Below, in pieces: positions 44,645-54,861 of a DNA stretch of 64,000 bases (positions are counted from its first letter, which is position 1; each line of letters begins with the position of its first letter). This DNA comes from Hymenobacter convexus (GTDB taxonomy: Bacteria; Bacteroidota; Bacteroidia; Cytophagales; Hymenobacteraceae), in NCBI RefSeq assembly GCF_030580955.1, contig NZ_JAUQON010000003.1:1-64000 (forward strand), read 5' to 3'. The position numbers and the translations under genes were made by a program. Under the pieces are notes generated by a model. The model was not told where the DNA came from, did no database searches, and saw only the letters and a list, made by a program, of their open reading frames with translations.

Positions 44645-45766
44645 TTAGGAATACTGCAAAGCCGGCTGCGCCAAACCCACGCTGGCCTCCTGCCCTACCT
44701 GCAACGTGAGGTAAACCACAAACTCGTTGGCCGGGGTATGGTCATCCACCACCAGATGGAAGCGGCCGGGGTAGAGCAAATCGAGGCGGCGGCGGGTGTT
44801 GGCCAGGCCGATGCCGTTGGAGCCGGCCAGGTCGGTGGAGGGCAGCGAGAGGCGGCTGTTGCGCACTTCCAGCTCCACCAAATCGGCGCGGGGCTGGCGG
44901 ATGGCCACGTAAATGCGGCTGGCCTCGGTGGCCGCCACGCCGTGCTTGAAGGCATTTTCGAGGAAGGGCAGCAGCAGCATGGGCGCCACGGGCACGTCGT
45001 GCACGGGTTCGGGCCGCTCGAAGGTCACCGTCACCCGGTCGTCGAGCCGCAGCTGCATAAGGGTGATGTAGTCCTGCACGAAGGCGATTTCCTGGCTGAG
45101 CAGCGTCATGCCACCGGCCGTGTCATAGAGCACGTAGCGCATCATGCGCGAGAGGCGGTGAATGGCCGTGCGCGCCTGTTCGCCGTCGAGCAGCGTGAGG
45201 GCGTAGATGTTGTTGAGGGTGTTGAAGAAGAAGTGCGGGTTAATCTGGGCCTTGAGCATCGACAGTTCAGAACTGACGCGCTGCTGCTCCAGCGTCTGGC
45301 GCAGCTGGGCATCCTTCTGCCACTTCTGCACCACCGTGATGCAGGTGCTGATACCCAGCACAAACATGGTGGTGAGCAGGCCCATGGTGTCGATGTGCGG
45401 GCCGTTGCGGCCCAGGCGGGGCCGCCCGGCCGCCGCCCGAAAGGCCTTGTCCATGAGCTCGGGCAGGTTCAGGGCCGACTCCAGCACTTTGCTAAAGCCC
45501 AGAATGGCCACCGTAGTGCCGAACAGCGCCAGAATGAACCAGCCCGTGCGGCCCGGAAACAGCAGGCGCGGCACCAGCACCTTGCCCGTGAAATAGAACG
45601 TGGCCACCCACACGCCGAACATCAGCCCCTGCTTCAGCCAGAACTGCGGCGGCATGGTGAGCCGGCCCGTGAGCGGCTGAAACAACAGAAACGTGAGTCC
45701 GAACAAGCCCCACACCAGCACGTGAATGAGCGGGGTGAGGTAGCGCCGGGGGGTGAGAACGGCCAT
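44645..45766 (-). CDS. LytS-type sensor histidine kinase
   Basis: 373 residues from the ATG at 45766; an in-frame ATG at 45811 would add 15 residues without a membrane segment. Four hydrophobic segments (about 12-32, 48-62, 76-92, 128-147) precede the His_kinase domain, with H178 in QINPHFFFNTLNNIYAL and an ATPase N-box (LLPFLENAFKHGV) plus GIGLANTRRRL. It should phosphorylate the LytTR regulator. The signal is unknown; no periplasmic sensor domain is present, only membrane loops. Confidence 0.92.
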   Translation of the reverse strand: MAVLTPRRYLTPLIHVLVWGLFGLTFLLFQPLTGRLTMPPQFWLKQGLMFGVWVATFYFTGKVLVPRLLFPGRTGWFILALFGTTVAILGFSKVLESALNLPELMDKAFRAAAGRPRLGRNGPHIDTMGLLTTMFVLGISTCITVVQKWQKDAQLRQTLEQQRVSSELSMLKAQINPHFFFNTLNNIYALTLLDGEQARTAIHRLSRMMRYVLYDTAGGMTLLSQEIAFVQDYITLMQLRLDDRVTVTFERPEPVHDVPVAPMLLLPFLENAFKHGVAATEASRIYVAIRQPRADLVELEVRNSRLSLPSTDLAGSNGIGLANTRRRLDLLYPGRFHLVVDDHTPANEFVVYLTLQVGQEASVGLAQPALQYS

Positions 45767-45915
45767 AAACAAAGGAGAAAGCCTAACAAACATACCAGCC
45801 CCAATTCCCAAAACCCGGCCAAACCGACCGTAACCAGAATTGTATCGACGGCGGGGGGCGTTTCATCGGCCGGGAAGCGGGCGGGCGGCATGGAGCGGGA
45901 CGAGAACGAAACGTC

Positions 45916-46019
45916 TGTCATCCTGAGTGCAGCGAAGGCCCTCATCACCCCAGCACGATGGGTAATAGCATTAATAAAGCGCAAATGTGATAAGGTCCTT
46001 CGCTGCGCTAAGGATGACA
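45916..46019. repeat. Palindromic repeat, family B (decaying)
   Basis: Arms 45916-45948 and 45987-46019 are inverted 33-bp copies with several mismatches (left arm GAGTGCAGCGAAGGCCCTCAT against a right arm that is nearer consensus). It lies upstream of the pullulanase gene, separating it from the divergent kinase gene. Confidence 0.85.
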
Positions 46020-46067
46020 AGCGCTTCGCGCCTTTCTCATTGAGCCGAACCGCCGAACTTTGCGCCC

Positions 46068-48068
46068 ATGATTCGCTCTTTTCTGCTACTAGTGCTGCTT
46101 TCTACCACCCACCACCCGGCCCCCGCAGCCCCGCCCCGGCCCGATTTCGACAGCTACCCCATCTACCGCGGCCCCGACCTGGGCCTGACCTGGCGCGGCC
46201 CCCAGGCCACCCTGCGCGTGTGGGCGCCCACCGCCGAGGCCCTGCACCTGCGCCTTTACGCGGCCGGCACCGGCGGCCAGCCCACCGCCACCTACGCCAT
46301 GGCCAAAGCCCAGGACGGCACCTGGACCTACGCCCTGCCCGCCGGCACCGCCGGCTTCTACACCGTGCAGGCCACCATTGCGGGGGCGAAAATGGCCGAA
46401 GTGGCCGACCCGTATGCGCATGCCGTGGGCATTAATGGCCGGCGCGGGGCCGTGCTCAACCCCAGCGCCGTGAGCCCGCCCGGCTGGCCCGACGACCTGC
46501 GCCCGGCCCTCAAGCAAACCACCGATGCCGTCATCGGCGAAGTGCACGTGCGCGACCTGAGCATGCACCCGCAGTCGGGCATCAAGCGCAAGGGCAAGTA
46601 CCTGGGCGTGGCCCAGCTGGGCACGCGCGGCCCCGAAGGGGTGACCACCGGCCTGGAGCACCTCGTGGAATTGGGCCTCACCCACGTGCACCTGCTGCCC
46701 ACCAACGACTTCGCCAGCATCGATGAGGCTGCGCCCGCCCGCGCCAACCGTTACAACTGGGGCTACGACCCGCTCAACTATTCCGTGCCCGAAGGCTCGT
46801 ACTCGACCAACGCCGCCGACCCGACCGCCCGCATCAGCGAGTTTAAGCAACTGGTGGAAAACCTGCACGGCCAGGGCCTGCGCGTGGTGCTCGACGTGGT
46901 ATACAACCACACCGCCGACGCCGCCCGCAGTAATTTTGAGCAGCTGGTGCCCGGCTACTACTACCGCCACAACCCCGACGGCACCCTGAGCAACGCCACC
47001 GCCTGCGGCAACGAAGTGGCCTCGGAGCGGCCCATGGTGCGCAAGCTCATCGTAGAATCGGTGGCCTACTGGGCCCGCGAATACCACGCCGACGGCTTCC
47101 GCTTCGACCTCATGGGTGTGCTCGATATTGAAACCATGCGCGCCGTGCGCGTAGCCCTCGACCAGCAGGACCACAGCATCCTCCTGTACGGCGAGGGCTG
47201 GACCGCTGGCCCCTCGCCCCTGCCCGAAGCCCAACGCGCCGTGAAGGCGAATATGCCCAGGCTCGACCGCATTGCGGCCTTCGGCGACGAGCTGCGCGAC
47301 GGCGTGAAGGGCCACTACGCCCGCCAAACCGAGCCCGGCTTTGCCAGCGGCCAGCCGGGCCTGGAGGAAAGCGTGAAATTTGGCATTGTGGGCGCCATCC
47401 AGCACCCGCAGCTCGATTACAAGAAGGTCAACTACTCGCAAACCCCGTGGGCCAGCTCGCCCGCCCAGGCCATCAACTACGTGGCCTGCCACGACGATAT
47501 GGTGCTCTGGGACAAGCTGGCCGTGTCGAACCCCGGCGCTTCAGAAGCCCAGCGGCTGAAGATGGATGTGCTCAGCAACACCATTGTGTTCACCTCGCAG
47601 GGCATTCCGTTTTTGCCCGTCGGTGATGAATTTCTGCGCACCAAAGGCCGCTCCCATAACTCCTACAACCTGCCTGACAGCGTGAACCAGCTCGACTGGG
47701 CCCGCAAAGCGAAATACCGGCCGGTGTACGAGTTCTACCGCAAGCTTATTGGCCTGCGTCGGGACCACCCGGCCTTTCGCTTGTCCACCGCCGAATTGGT
47801 GCAGCAGCACCTTGATTTCCTGCCCAATACTCATCAGGGCATTATTGCCTACCAGCTGAAAAACAGCGCCGGTGGCGACGCCTGGCAAAACATCGTGGTG
47901 ATTTTCAACGGCAACACCTCGGCCGACAGCGTGGCCCTGCCCCGCGGCACCTACAAAGTAGTGCTGCGGGGCGACCAAATCAACCAAGATGGCCTCGACG
48001 TGCTGGAGGTGATGAGCGGCGTGCAGGTGCCCGGCAGCTCGGCGCTCATCCTCGTGCGCATCGAATAA
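46068..48068 (+). CDS. pulA: Type I pullulanase (GH13)
   Basis: Cleaves alpha-1,6 bonds in pullulan and branched alpha-glucans. 666 residues, with a short signal-like start (MIRSFLLLVLL). An N-terminal CBM48-type sandwich (about 40-125) precedes the catalytic barrel, which has the type I pullulanase signature YNWGYDP, then DVVYNHT, the nucleophile D347 (FRFDLMG), acid/base E376 (YGEGWT) and H475/D476 of the last conserved region. Signal and lack of T9SS domain suggest the periplasm. A near -7 box (GAACTTTG, 46055-46062) is 5 bp before the ATG. Convergent with GH39, 18 bp between stops. Confidence 0.93.
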   Translation: MIRSFLLLVLLSTTHHPAPAAPPRPDFDSYPIYRGPDLGLTWRGPQATLRVWAPTAEALHLRLYAAGTGGQPTATYAMAKAQDGTWTYALPAGTAGFYTVQATIAGAKMAEVADPYAHAVGINGRRGAVLNPSAVSPPGWPDDLRPALKQTTDAVIGEVHVRDLSMHPQSGIKRKGKYLGVAQLGTRGPEGVTTGLEHLVELGLTHVHLLPTNDFASIDEAAPARANRYNWGYDPLNYSVPEGSYSTNAADPTARISEFKQLVENLHGQGLRVVLDVVYNHTADAARSNFEQLVPGYYYRHNPDGTLSNATACGNEVASERPMVRKLIVESVAYWAREYHADGFRFDLMGVLDIETMRAVRVALDQQDHSILLYGEGWTAGPSPLPEAQRAVKANMPRLDRIAAFGDELRDGVKGHYARQTEPGFASGQPGLEESVKFGIVGAIQHPQLDYKKVNYSQTPWASSPAQAINYVACHDDMVLWDKLAVSNPGASEAQRLKMDVLSNTIVFTSQGIPFLPVGDEFLRTKGRSHNSYNLPDSVNQLDWARKAKYRPVYEFYRKLIGLRRDHPAFRLSTAELVQQHLDFLPNTHQGIIAYQLKNSAGGDAWQNIVVIFNGNTSADSVALPRGTYKVVLRGDQINQDGLDVLEVMSGVQVPGSSALILVRIE

Positions 48069-48086
48069 ACACAGCTCCAGAAGCAG

Positions 48087-49646
48087 CTACAGCCGCTTCA
48101 GTTTCACGAGCACCACGTCGTTTTCGTTGAGCTTGATAGTCAGTCGTAGGCCCTGGGCGCTGGTTTTCAGCGGGGGGCCGGTTTCGGGCGCGTCGCGGGT
48201 CAGGGCCTGCAGGCTGGCAACCTGCTGGGGCGTGAGCTCAGCCGGCCGGCCCAGCTGCAGGTAGGCCGAATACGCGTCGTTGTGGCGGTAGCCCACGCGG
48301 TAGGTTTTGGGGGCGTAGCGGCCGGCTGGCAGGTTGCGCAGGGCCAGCGTGACGGCCGACGCGGCCGCGGCCGGGTGCTCCTGCACAAAGTAGACCTGAT
48401 TGTCCTGTGTGCTCTGCCGGGGCCGCGTAAAATTCCAGAGCAGCACCTGCACGTTGCCGGCGGCATCCGTTGTGGCCCACGAAGCGGCGTCGGCGTTCTG
48501 CAGCTCCTGCGGGCCAAGCTGCTGCAAGTACTTGTAGGCGAAAAACGCCGGCTTGCGAATGCCCTGCAAATTCAGCAGCCCGAAGCCGCCGTGGAAGGGC
48601 GTAGCGGGCGGCCCAGCCTCTTCGAAAATATCCGAAAACGTCCAGTACGACATCGAAGTGGCCACCGATTCCGTTTGTTTGAGGGTGTTGAGGATGTAGG
48701 CGGCGCTTTCGAAGGAATCGTGCACGGGGTCGTGGGGCGAATACGACGTGCTCCATTCTGTCATGTGCAGCTCCACTTTGGGGAAGGCCGAGGCGCTGAT
48801 TTTGGCGCGCACGGCTGCTGTGTTGCGGGCAATGCCGTTGGGGTCGCCGAGGTGCTGCATGTTCCGGCCGAACTCGTCGAGCCCGCCGCCCGTCACGCCG
48901 TAGTCGTGCGTGCTGATGAAATCGAGCGGCACCTTGTTCTGAGCACAGTAGGCCAGCGTTTCATCAATCCAGCCGGTGCCCGACGAGGCCGGCCCGCCCA
49001 CCCGGTAGCTGGCCGACACACTTTTCACCGCCCGCGCCGTGGCGGCATACAGCTTGAAATAGTCGGCCTGCGTGCCCGAAAAAAAAGCCGGGTAATTCGG
49101 CTCGTTCCACACCTCGAAATACCAGGTTTCGACCTCCCGGCGCCCATAGCGCGCCTCCAAATGCCGCGTCAGGGCGGTAATCAGCGCTTCCCATTTCTCG
49201 TAAGATTTTGGCGGCGACACGTTCGCCTTCCACCAAAACACAGTTTTATCGTCGCTGCGCAGGGCCGTGGGCATAAACGACAGCTCCACAAACGGCTTCA
49301 CGTGGATGCTGAGCAGGAAGTCGTAGAGCTTGTCGATGTACTGCCAGTTGTAGCGCGCGTTGCCCTTCGCGTCTTCGGTGTACACGCCCATGTCGTCGTG
49401 CAGCAGGCCGTGGAAGCGCAGGTAGCGGAAGCCGCATTCGCGCCGCGCCAGCGTCAGCTGCTGCTGCCAGTCGGCGCGCAGGCCTTCGTTGGCCCGGCCC
49501 GCGCCCACGCACAGGTTGAAAGCCTTGTTCAGCGGCCCCTTCACCTGCCGGGCATCGAGATTGATGGCGCGGCCGCCAGCCGGTGGCAGGCTTTGGCCGT
49601 GGGCCGTCAGGTGAACAAGCAGAAGCAGCAGCGCAATTTTTCTCAT
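48087..49646 (-). CDS. GH39 family glycosidase, probable beta-xylosidase
   Basis: 519 residues from the ATG at 49646, where a Sec signal begins (MRKIALLLLLVHLTAHG). (beta/alpha)8 barrel with acid/base E182 (EVWNEPNYPAFF) and nucleophile E297 (ELHMTEWSTSY), followed by a C-terminal beta domain. GH39 contains beta-xylosidases and alpha-iduronidases; the surrounding xylan genes favour beta-xylosidase. It starts 28 bp after the stop of the metalloprotease gene and is probably the last gene of the transcript from GH115. Confidence 0.88.
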   Translation of the reverse strand: MRKIALLLLLVHLTAHGQSLPPAGGRAINLDARQVKGPLNKAFNLCVGAGRANEGLRADWQQQLTLARRECGFRYLRFHGLLHDDMGVYTEDAKGNARYNWQYIDKLYDFLLSIHVKPFVELSFMPTALRSDDKTVFWWKANVSPPKSYEKWEALITALTRHLEARYGRREVETWYFEVWNEPNYPAFFSGTQADYFKLYAATARAVKSVSASYRVGGPASSGTGWIDETLAYCAQNKVPLDFISTHDYGVTGGGLDEFGRNMQHLGDPNGIARNTAAVRAKISASAFPKVELHMTEWSTSYSPHDPVHDSFESAAYILNTLKQTESVATSMSYWTFSDIFEEAGPPATPFHGGFGLLNLQGIRKPAFFAYKYLQQLGPQELQNADAASWATTDAAGNVQVLLWNFTRPRQSTQDNQVYFVQEHPAAAASAVTLALRNLPAGRYAPKTYRVGYRHNDAYSAYLQLGRPAELTPQQVASLQALTRDAPETGPPLKTSAQGLRLTIKLNENDVVLVKLKRL

Positions 49647-49674
49647 GTAGCGGGATAAAGCCCAGGCCGGCTGG

Positions 49675-52170
49675 TCAGTCCACAAAATCCATTCCCGGCA
49701 TGCCGATGGGCGCGCCGGGCGGCATCACCGCCGCCGGTGGAGGCGTGAACTTGCCGGGGTCGGCCTGGAAGCGGTTGATTTCGGCGAGGCCGAACAGCAG
49801 GTTGGCTTTTTGCGCGGGTTGGGCGCGTTTCACTTCGCCTTGCATCCACTTTTGCAAACCTTCGACCTGCAGCAGGGCCTGGCCGCGCACACTGGCGGCG
49901 GCGCGGGTGTCGGCGGCCAGCTGCAGCAGGTATTTGAGGGTGAGGTTGTTTACCACGGTTTGCAGGGCGGCGGGGTAGCCGGTGTCGGGGCGAGCGCGCC
50001 AGGTGTGGGCCAGCAGTTGGTCGGCCACCGCGGCGAAACCGGGCTGTTTGCTGTCGCGGGCCTGGTATTCGAGCAGGCGGGCGGCTCGCTCGGCGTTCAG
50101 GATAGAGGCAATGGTGGGGCCGGCCGCGGCTTCAGCCGCCGCCAGCGGGTCGAAGGTGGGGCCGGTGTACCCGGTGAAAAGCTCGACGGAGCCCGGGTAG
50201 CCCACGGGCCGGGGCGGAATCTTAGCAATCAGCGCCTCGGGCAGTTGCAGCGCGGCGGGCGCAATGGTGGCCAGCAGCGCCTTCAGGGCCTGCTGCTGCA
50301 CGGCCGGGGGCACCATCTGGGTGGGCGCTTGGCCGTCGTTTTTCACGGCGTGGGTGAAGTATTGACCGCCGATGGATTTGGCCACGGCCTCCACCTGGTA
50401 GCGGTGCAGCAGGTAGATGGGCACCAGCACTTCTTCCAGCGTAGCCATCGGCGCATCGGTCCGAATGGCTTTTTCCGAAAAGCCGTCGAGTACGCGCCGG
50501 CGCACGGTCATCAGCTTAGTGAGCTGGGCCACGGGGTCGGTGCCGTCGTCCCACTGGTTGGCGTCGGGGTGGGCGTAGCCGCCGATGTCGGGGATGAAGC
50601 GGAAGCCCTGCGCCAGGGTTTCCTTCATGATGTTGTCGAGCGCGGCGTTTTCGTTGGTGCCCTTCGGAAAGTCGGCGTAGCCCCACATGATGGCGCGCTT
50701 GTCCCAAGCGCCAATGCCGGTGGCGTAGGCCTCGGCCACATCAATGCGACCGTCGGGCAGCAGGTTGAAGCGCGGAAACGGGTAGTCCATCACCGAAGCC
50801 CGCTCCTTGGTGCTGGCCGTGAAATTGTGGAACAAGCCCAGCGTGTGGCCGATTTCGTGGGCCGACAACTGCCGGATGCGGGCCAGCGCCAACTGCTCCA
50901 TCTGGTCCGAAACGGGTTTGCCGTCCTCGTAGGGCTGCAGCAGGCCCTCGGCAATGAGGTAGTCCTGCCGGTGCCGGTCGGCCCCCAGGCTCACCACGCC
51001 TTTAATAATCTCACCGGTGCGCGGGTCGGTGTAAGACATACCGTAGGAAAAGGCCCGCGGCGAGCCCGAGCGGTTTATCCAGTTCACCACGTTGTAGCGA
51101 ATATCCATCGGGTCGGCCCCTTCCGGCAACTCCTTCACCTGAAAAGCGTTACGGTAGCCGGCCGCCTCAAAAGCCTGGTTCCACCACGCTCCGCCTTCCA
51201 TCAGGGCTTTTTTGATGGTGGCCGGGGCGCCGCGGTCGATGTAGTAGACGATGGGCTGCACGGCCTCGCTCACGGCCGCCGAGGGGTCTTTCTTTTCGAG
51301 CCGGTGGCGCTCGGTGAACCGCTGTTCGAGCGGCTGGCTCATGGGCGCCGAAAAATCGAGGTAGCTGAAACTGAAAAAGCCCGAGCGCGGGTCGAATTTG
51401 CGGGGCCGGAACTTATTGTCGGGCAGTTCGATGAAGGCCTGGTGCATCTGCAGGGTCACCGCATTCGGGTCGGGCGAGAGGCCCGAACCCACTTCTCCCC
51501 CGCCGGTGAAGGTTATCATGGCCTCGAACTCCGAGTTCTTGGGGAAGTTGCGGGTGTTTTCCAGGTACACGGCCGAGCGCGACTCGTCAAGTCGGTAGCT
51601 CGCCGCCGGCCGGGCGCCCGCGCCGGGCCCCAGTAAACTCGCGCCCGGCCCCGAAAACCCGCCGCTGCCCAGCCGTTCGGCCGTGTGCTGGCTGTCGCGC
51701 ACCAGAAAAGGCGTCAGGTCAATGAGTACGGTAGAACCCTCGCTGGCCACCGGCACGAAACCCCAAATCACCGACTTGGCAAAGGCGTTGTCGACGGCCC
51801 GCTGCTCATCGGCATTGCCGCTGGTGGCGCGGTAGTCGTAGTTCGGCTCCAGCAGCATCACCTTGCCGCCCACCCGCACAAACTTGGCGATGGCCGAACT
51901 GCTCTGGCCCCGCTCGATGCCGTTGCCCACGCCACTAGCCAGCGAGCTGAAGTACAAGAACTCCTCGTTCAGCCGGCCAACCTCCAGCAGGATTTTACCC
52001 GTTTTCGCGTCGTAGTAAAACGGGAAATAGCCGTCGAACTTCTGCAGGCCTTTGGTTGCTGCCGCCAGCGAAGACGCCGGCGCGGCATTAGCCGTTGGCC
52101 GTGGTGCCTGGCTAAAACCAACAGAAGGAACGGCCAGCAAGCCGGCCAACAGAAGCGTACAAGTTTTCAT
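49675..52170 (-). CDS. Secreted metzincin-like metalloprotease (DUF5117/DUF5118 type)
   Basis: 831 residues from the ATG at 52170 with a Sec signal (MKTCTLLLAGLLAVPSVGFS). The zinc motif HEIGHTLGLFH (438-448) is the extended metzincin HExxHxxGxxH, and a Met-turn is expected around MDYPF about 18 residues on. The N-terminal 350 residues match the DUF5118/DUF5117 layout of large Bacteroidota zinc-dependent proteases (FDGYFPFYYDAKTGKILLEV; YYIDRGAP). No sorting domain. Its presence in a xylan gene run is odd; it may process cell-surface proteins or simply share the transcript. Confidence 0.88.
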   Translation of the reverse strand: MKTCTLLLAGLLAVPSVGFSQAPRPTANAAPASSLAAATKGLQKFDGYFPFYYDAKTGKILLEVGRLNEEFLYFSSLASGVGNGIERGQSSSAIAKFVRVGGKVMLLEPNYDYRATSGNADEQRAVDNAFAKSVIWGFVPVASEGSTVLIDLTPFLVRDSQHTAERLGSGGFSGPGASLLGPGAGARPAASYRLDESRSAVYLENTRNFPKNSEFEAMITFTGGGEVGSGLSPDPNAVTLQMHQAFIELPDNKFRPRKFDPRSGFFSFSYLDFSAPMSQPLEQRFTERHRLEKKDPSAAVSEAVQPIVYYIDRGAPATIKKALMEGGAWWNQAFEAAGYRNAFQVKELPEGADPMDIRYNVVNWINRSGSPRAFSYGMSYTDPRTGEIIKGVVSLGADRHRQDYLIAEGLLQPYEDGKPVSDQMEQLALARIRQLSAHEIGHTLGLFHNFTASTKERASVMDYPFPRFNLLPDGRIDVAEAYATGIGAWDKRAIMWGYADFPKGTNENAALDNIMKETLAQGFRFIPDIGGYAHPDANQWDDGTDPVAQLTKLMTVRRRVLDGFSEKAIRTDAPMATLEEVLVPIYLLHRYQVEAVAKSIGGQYFTHAVKNDGQAPTQMVPPAVQQQALKALLATIAPAALQLPEALIAKIPPRPVGYPGSVELFTGYTGPTFDPLAAAEAAAGPTIASILNAERAARLLEYQARDSKQPGFAAVADQLLAHTWRARPDTGYPAALQTVVNNLTLKYLLQLAADTRAAASVRGQALLQVEGLQKWMQGEVKRAQPAQKANLLFGLAEINRFQADPGKFTPPPAAVMPPGAPIGMPGMDFVD

Positions 52171-52243
52171 GTTTCCCAGGGTCAATCTATGAATTCCACA
52201 AGGTTACATGGTTTTCCCTGATAAAAGCATACTCCAGCGGCCA

Positions 52244-54856
52244 TTAGCGACTACCTAAGCTGCCCTTGCCCGCTGCAGCAGCCGGCGCGGCGCTTTCGGG
52301 CGGGCCAAGGTAGCTGGCGGGCAACTCGCCGCGGTGCACAACCAGCTTTTCAAGCACTACGCCGGCATCGACGCGCCAGAACTTGAGCACGTGCGGGCCA
52401 GCCGCCACGGTGTGCTGCGAGGCTTTGATAATGATGTTGTCGGCCACGGCCTGCTCCCACGGCCGGTTGCCATTATCGGGTTTCAGGCCGGTGTGCAGGT
52501 TGATGATTTGCGGCGCTTCGTCGTCGAAGGAAACCGCGTAGCGCAGGCCAGTGGAGTTGGTAAAATCGAGCGTGGGCGCCAGGTAGGCGCGCACCGTCAC
52601 CGGGCCGGGCTGCGTCAGGGTCACGCGGTACTCCAGGTGCGGCGATGCGCCGCCGGGCGTAGCCTGTGCCGCGGCCGTGACCGGAAACGTAGTGACGGCG
52701 CCTAGCGTGCGGCCCAAATCGGGCAGCCCCTGCCAGGTGATGCCGCCCGCATTCACGGCTTTGGTGAAATGCTCAGCTTCGATGCTCACGTAACCATTGC
52801 TTTCCAAAAAGCCGGTGCCCGCCGGGCCGGCTGGCTTCGCCGTCACTTCCGCCACCGGGAATGCCGAGGCTACCGGAGATGCCCCCGACGGTGCCGCAGC
52901 AGAAAGGGTTTGCACCTCGGGCATTTTATTGGCCTCGGGCTGCTGCCAGTAGGTGTAGCCGATGTGGGTCTGGTCCATCAGGTGGTTCCACTTGCCCCCG
53001 GCCAAGGCGTGGTAGCGTTGCGTAATTTCGGCGTCTTTCGCATACAACGCCCGGGCTTTTTCAGCCAGGGCGTTGGTATTGGCTTGGCTGTTTTTCGCGG
53101 CCTCACGGTTTTGCGCCACAGTATAATACAGCTCGTTGAGGTTGGCGCAGGCCTGCACGGGGTGCAGCACCAGCTCGTAGTAGGCGTCGCGGCTGGCGGC
53201 CGGCAGCTGCTGGTTGATGGCCTCGGCGCGGGTCAGCAGCTGGTTGTAGTCGGCCACCACGCGGGCCCACTCACCGGTGGGCAGGCTGTAGGTTTCGGGG
53301 CTCAGCAGCTCGGGCTTGCGGCGGGCGTTGTACTTGGCATATTTGGCCAGGATATCGGCAATGTCGGCAGCGTGCGCGGGGCCGAATTGCTGCGCGGCCC
53401 AGCGCCGGGTGTAGGCGGCCACGCCGGTGGCCGGAATAGCGTCGGGCTTCCAGGCGTAGTCGAGAAAGAAGCTGATGGGCAATTCCATGGGCTTGAGGTC
53501 GCCCACGTTCACAATCCAGATTTGGTTAGCGCCGTAGGCGTGCGCCAGGTGCATTTGCTCCCAGATGCGCGGCAGCGGGTTCGTGTTCAGCCACTTGTAG
53601 TTGCGCGGCCCGCCCACGTAGTCGAAGTGGTAGTAGATGCCGTAGCCGCCCCGGCGCGGCTTGTCGCCCAACTTGGGCAGCTTACGGATATTGCCCCAGT
53701 TGTCGTCGCAGAGCAGCAGGGTGATGTCGTCGGGCACACGCATCCCCTTGTCATAGTACTCCTGCACCTCCTTATAGAGGGCCCACATCTGGGGAGTCTG
53801 GTCGGCGGGCTTGTGGGTTTCTTCGGCAATGATTTGGCGCTGGTCGGCCACGATGCGCTCGAGCAGCGCGGTGTTGCTTGCGCGGCTCATGGGCTCGTCG
53901 CCGTCGCCACGCATGCCCACGGTCACGATGTTTTCGCGGGTGCCCATGCGCCGCATGCCGCCGCGCCAGAAGCGCCGCAACGTGCTATCGTTGGTTTGGT
54001 AGTTCCAGGGCGTGCCGTGGCCGAACGCCTTCCATTCCTCGTGGGCGCGGGTCAGCGGCTCGTGGTGGGAGGTGCCCATCACAATGCCGTACTCATCGGC
54101 CAACTCAGGGCTGAGCGGGTCGTCCACGTTGAACATGTTGCCCCACATGGCCGGCCACAAATAGTTGCCCTTGAGTCGCAGAATCAACTCAAATAGGTGG
54201 CTGTACATCTTCGAGTTGACGCCCCCAAACTTCTCCTTGCTCCACCCGCTCAGCGCCGGCGCCTCGTCGTTGATAAAGATGCCGCGGTACTTCACGGCCG
54301 GCTCGCCCAGCGTGTGCCGCGCGGCCGGAATCAGCAGCGTCGTCTGCGGCTTCACCGGCACGTCGGCCCACCAGTACCAGGGCGACACCCCAATCTGCTG
54401 TGAGAGGTCATAAATGCCATAAATCGTACCGCGCTTGTCGCTGCCGGCAATGACCAGGGCCCGTGCCACGCCGGGCAGCGGCCGCTCCACCACCTGCCGC
54501 AGAAAGGTTTCCCACCGACCCGTCACACCGGCCACGTTTAGCTTGCCGGCCTTCACCAAACCATCAATCAGCGGGCTTTTACCCAGCGTGCCAATGAGCA
54601 CGACTTCAGCGCCCACTGGGGCACTGGTGCTGAAGCCGGGCACCTTTTTGGTCACGCGCTGCACGTCGGCCTGCAGGTCTTTGGCGGCCCGCAGCACGCC
54701 CGGCCAGTCGGCGGTGCTGGCGAAGATGGGCGCGGTTTTGCCGTTGGCAGCAAGGGTAAAATCGTCAGCGGTTTTGGTGGCGGCCCTGATTTGGGCCTGG
54801 GTTACGGAGCCGCTGAGCAACAGAAGCAAGCAAAGCACCAATTTCGTTGTTTTCAT
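52244..54856 (-). CDS. GH115 alpha-glucuronidase
   Basis: Removes (4-O-methyl)-glucuronic acid side chains from glucuronoxylan. 870 residues from the ATG at 54856, where a Sec signal begins (MKTTKLVLCLLLLLSG). GH115 landmarks: the N-terminal domain RALVIAGSDKRGTIYGIYDLSQQIGVSPWYWW, YRGIFINDEAPALSGW, LRLKGNYLWPAMW, LLCDDNWGNIRKLP and HFDYVGGPRNYKW, then the linker helix region and a C-terminal beta domain (from about 690). It follows GH10 in the transcript with a palindrome between them. Confidence 0.92.
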   Translation of the reverse strand: MKTTKLVLCLLLLLSGSVTQAQIRAATKTADDFTLAANGKTAPIFASTADWPGVLRAAKDLQADVQRVTKKVPGFSTSAPVGAEVVLIGTLGKSPLIDGLVKAGKLNVAGVTGRWETFLRQVVERPLPGVARALVIAGSDKRGTIYGIYDLSQQIGVSPWYWWADVPVKPQTTLLIPAARHTLGEPAVKYRGIFINDEAPALSGWSKEKFGGVNSKMYSHLFELILRLKGNYLWPAMWGNMFNVDDPLSPELADEYGIVMGTSHHEPLTRAHEEWKAFGHGTPWNYQTNDSTLRRFWRGGMRRMGTRENIVTVGMRGDGDEPMSRASNTALLERIVADQRQIIAEETHKPADQTPQMWALYKEVQEYYDKGMRVPDDITLLLCDDNWGNIRKLPKLGDKPRRGGYGIYYHFDYVGGPRNYKWLNTNPLPRIWEQMHLAHAYGANQIWIVNVGDLKPMELPISFFLDYAWKPDAIPATGVAAYTRRWAAQQFGPAHAADIADILAKYAKYNARRKPELLSPETYSLPTGEWARVVADYNQLLTRAEAINQQLPAASRDAYYELVLHPVQACANLNELYYTVAQNREAAKNSQANTNALAEKARALYAKDAEITQRYHALAGGKWNHLMDQTHIGYTYWQQPEANKMPEVQTLSAAAPSGASPVASAFPVAEVTAKPAGPAGTGFLESNGYVSIEAEHFTKAVNAGGITWQGLPDLGRTLGAVTTFPVTAAAQATPGGASPHLEYRVTLTQPGPVTVRAYLAPTLDFTNSTGLRYAVSFDDEAPQIINLHTGLKPDNGNRPWEQAVADNIIIKASQHTVAAGPHVLKFWRVDAGVVLEKLVVHRGELPASYLGPPESAAPAAAAGKGSLGSR

Positions 54857-54861
54857 GGCTG

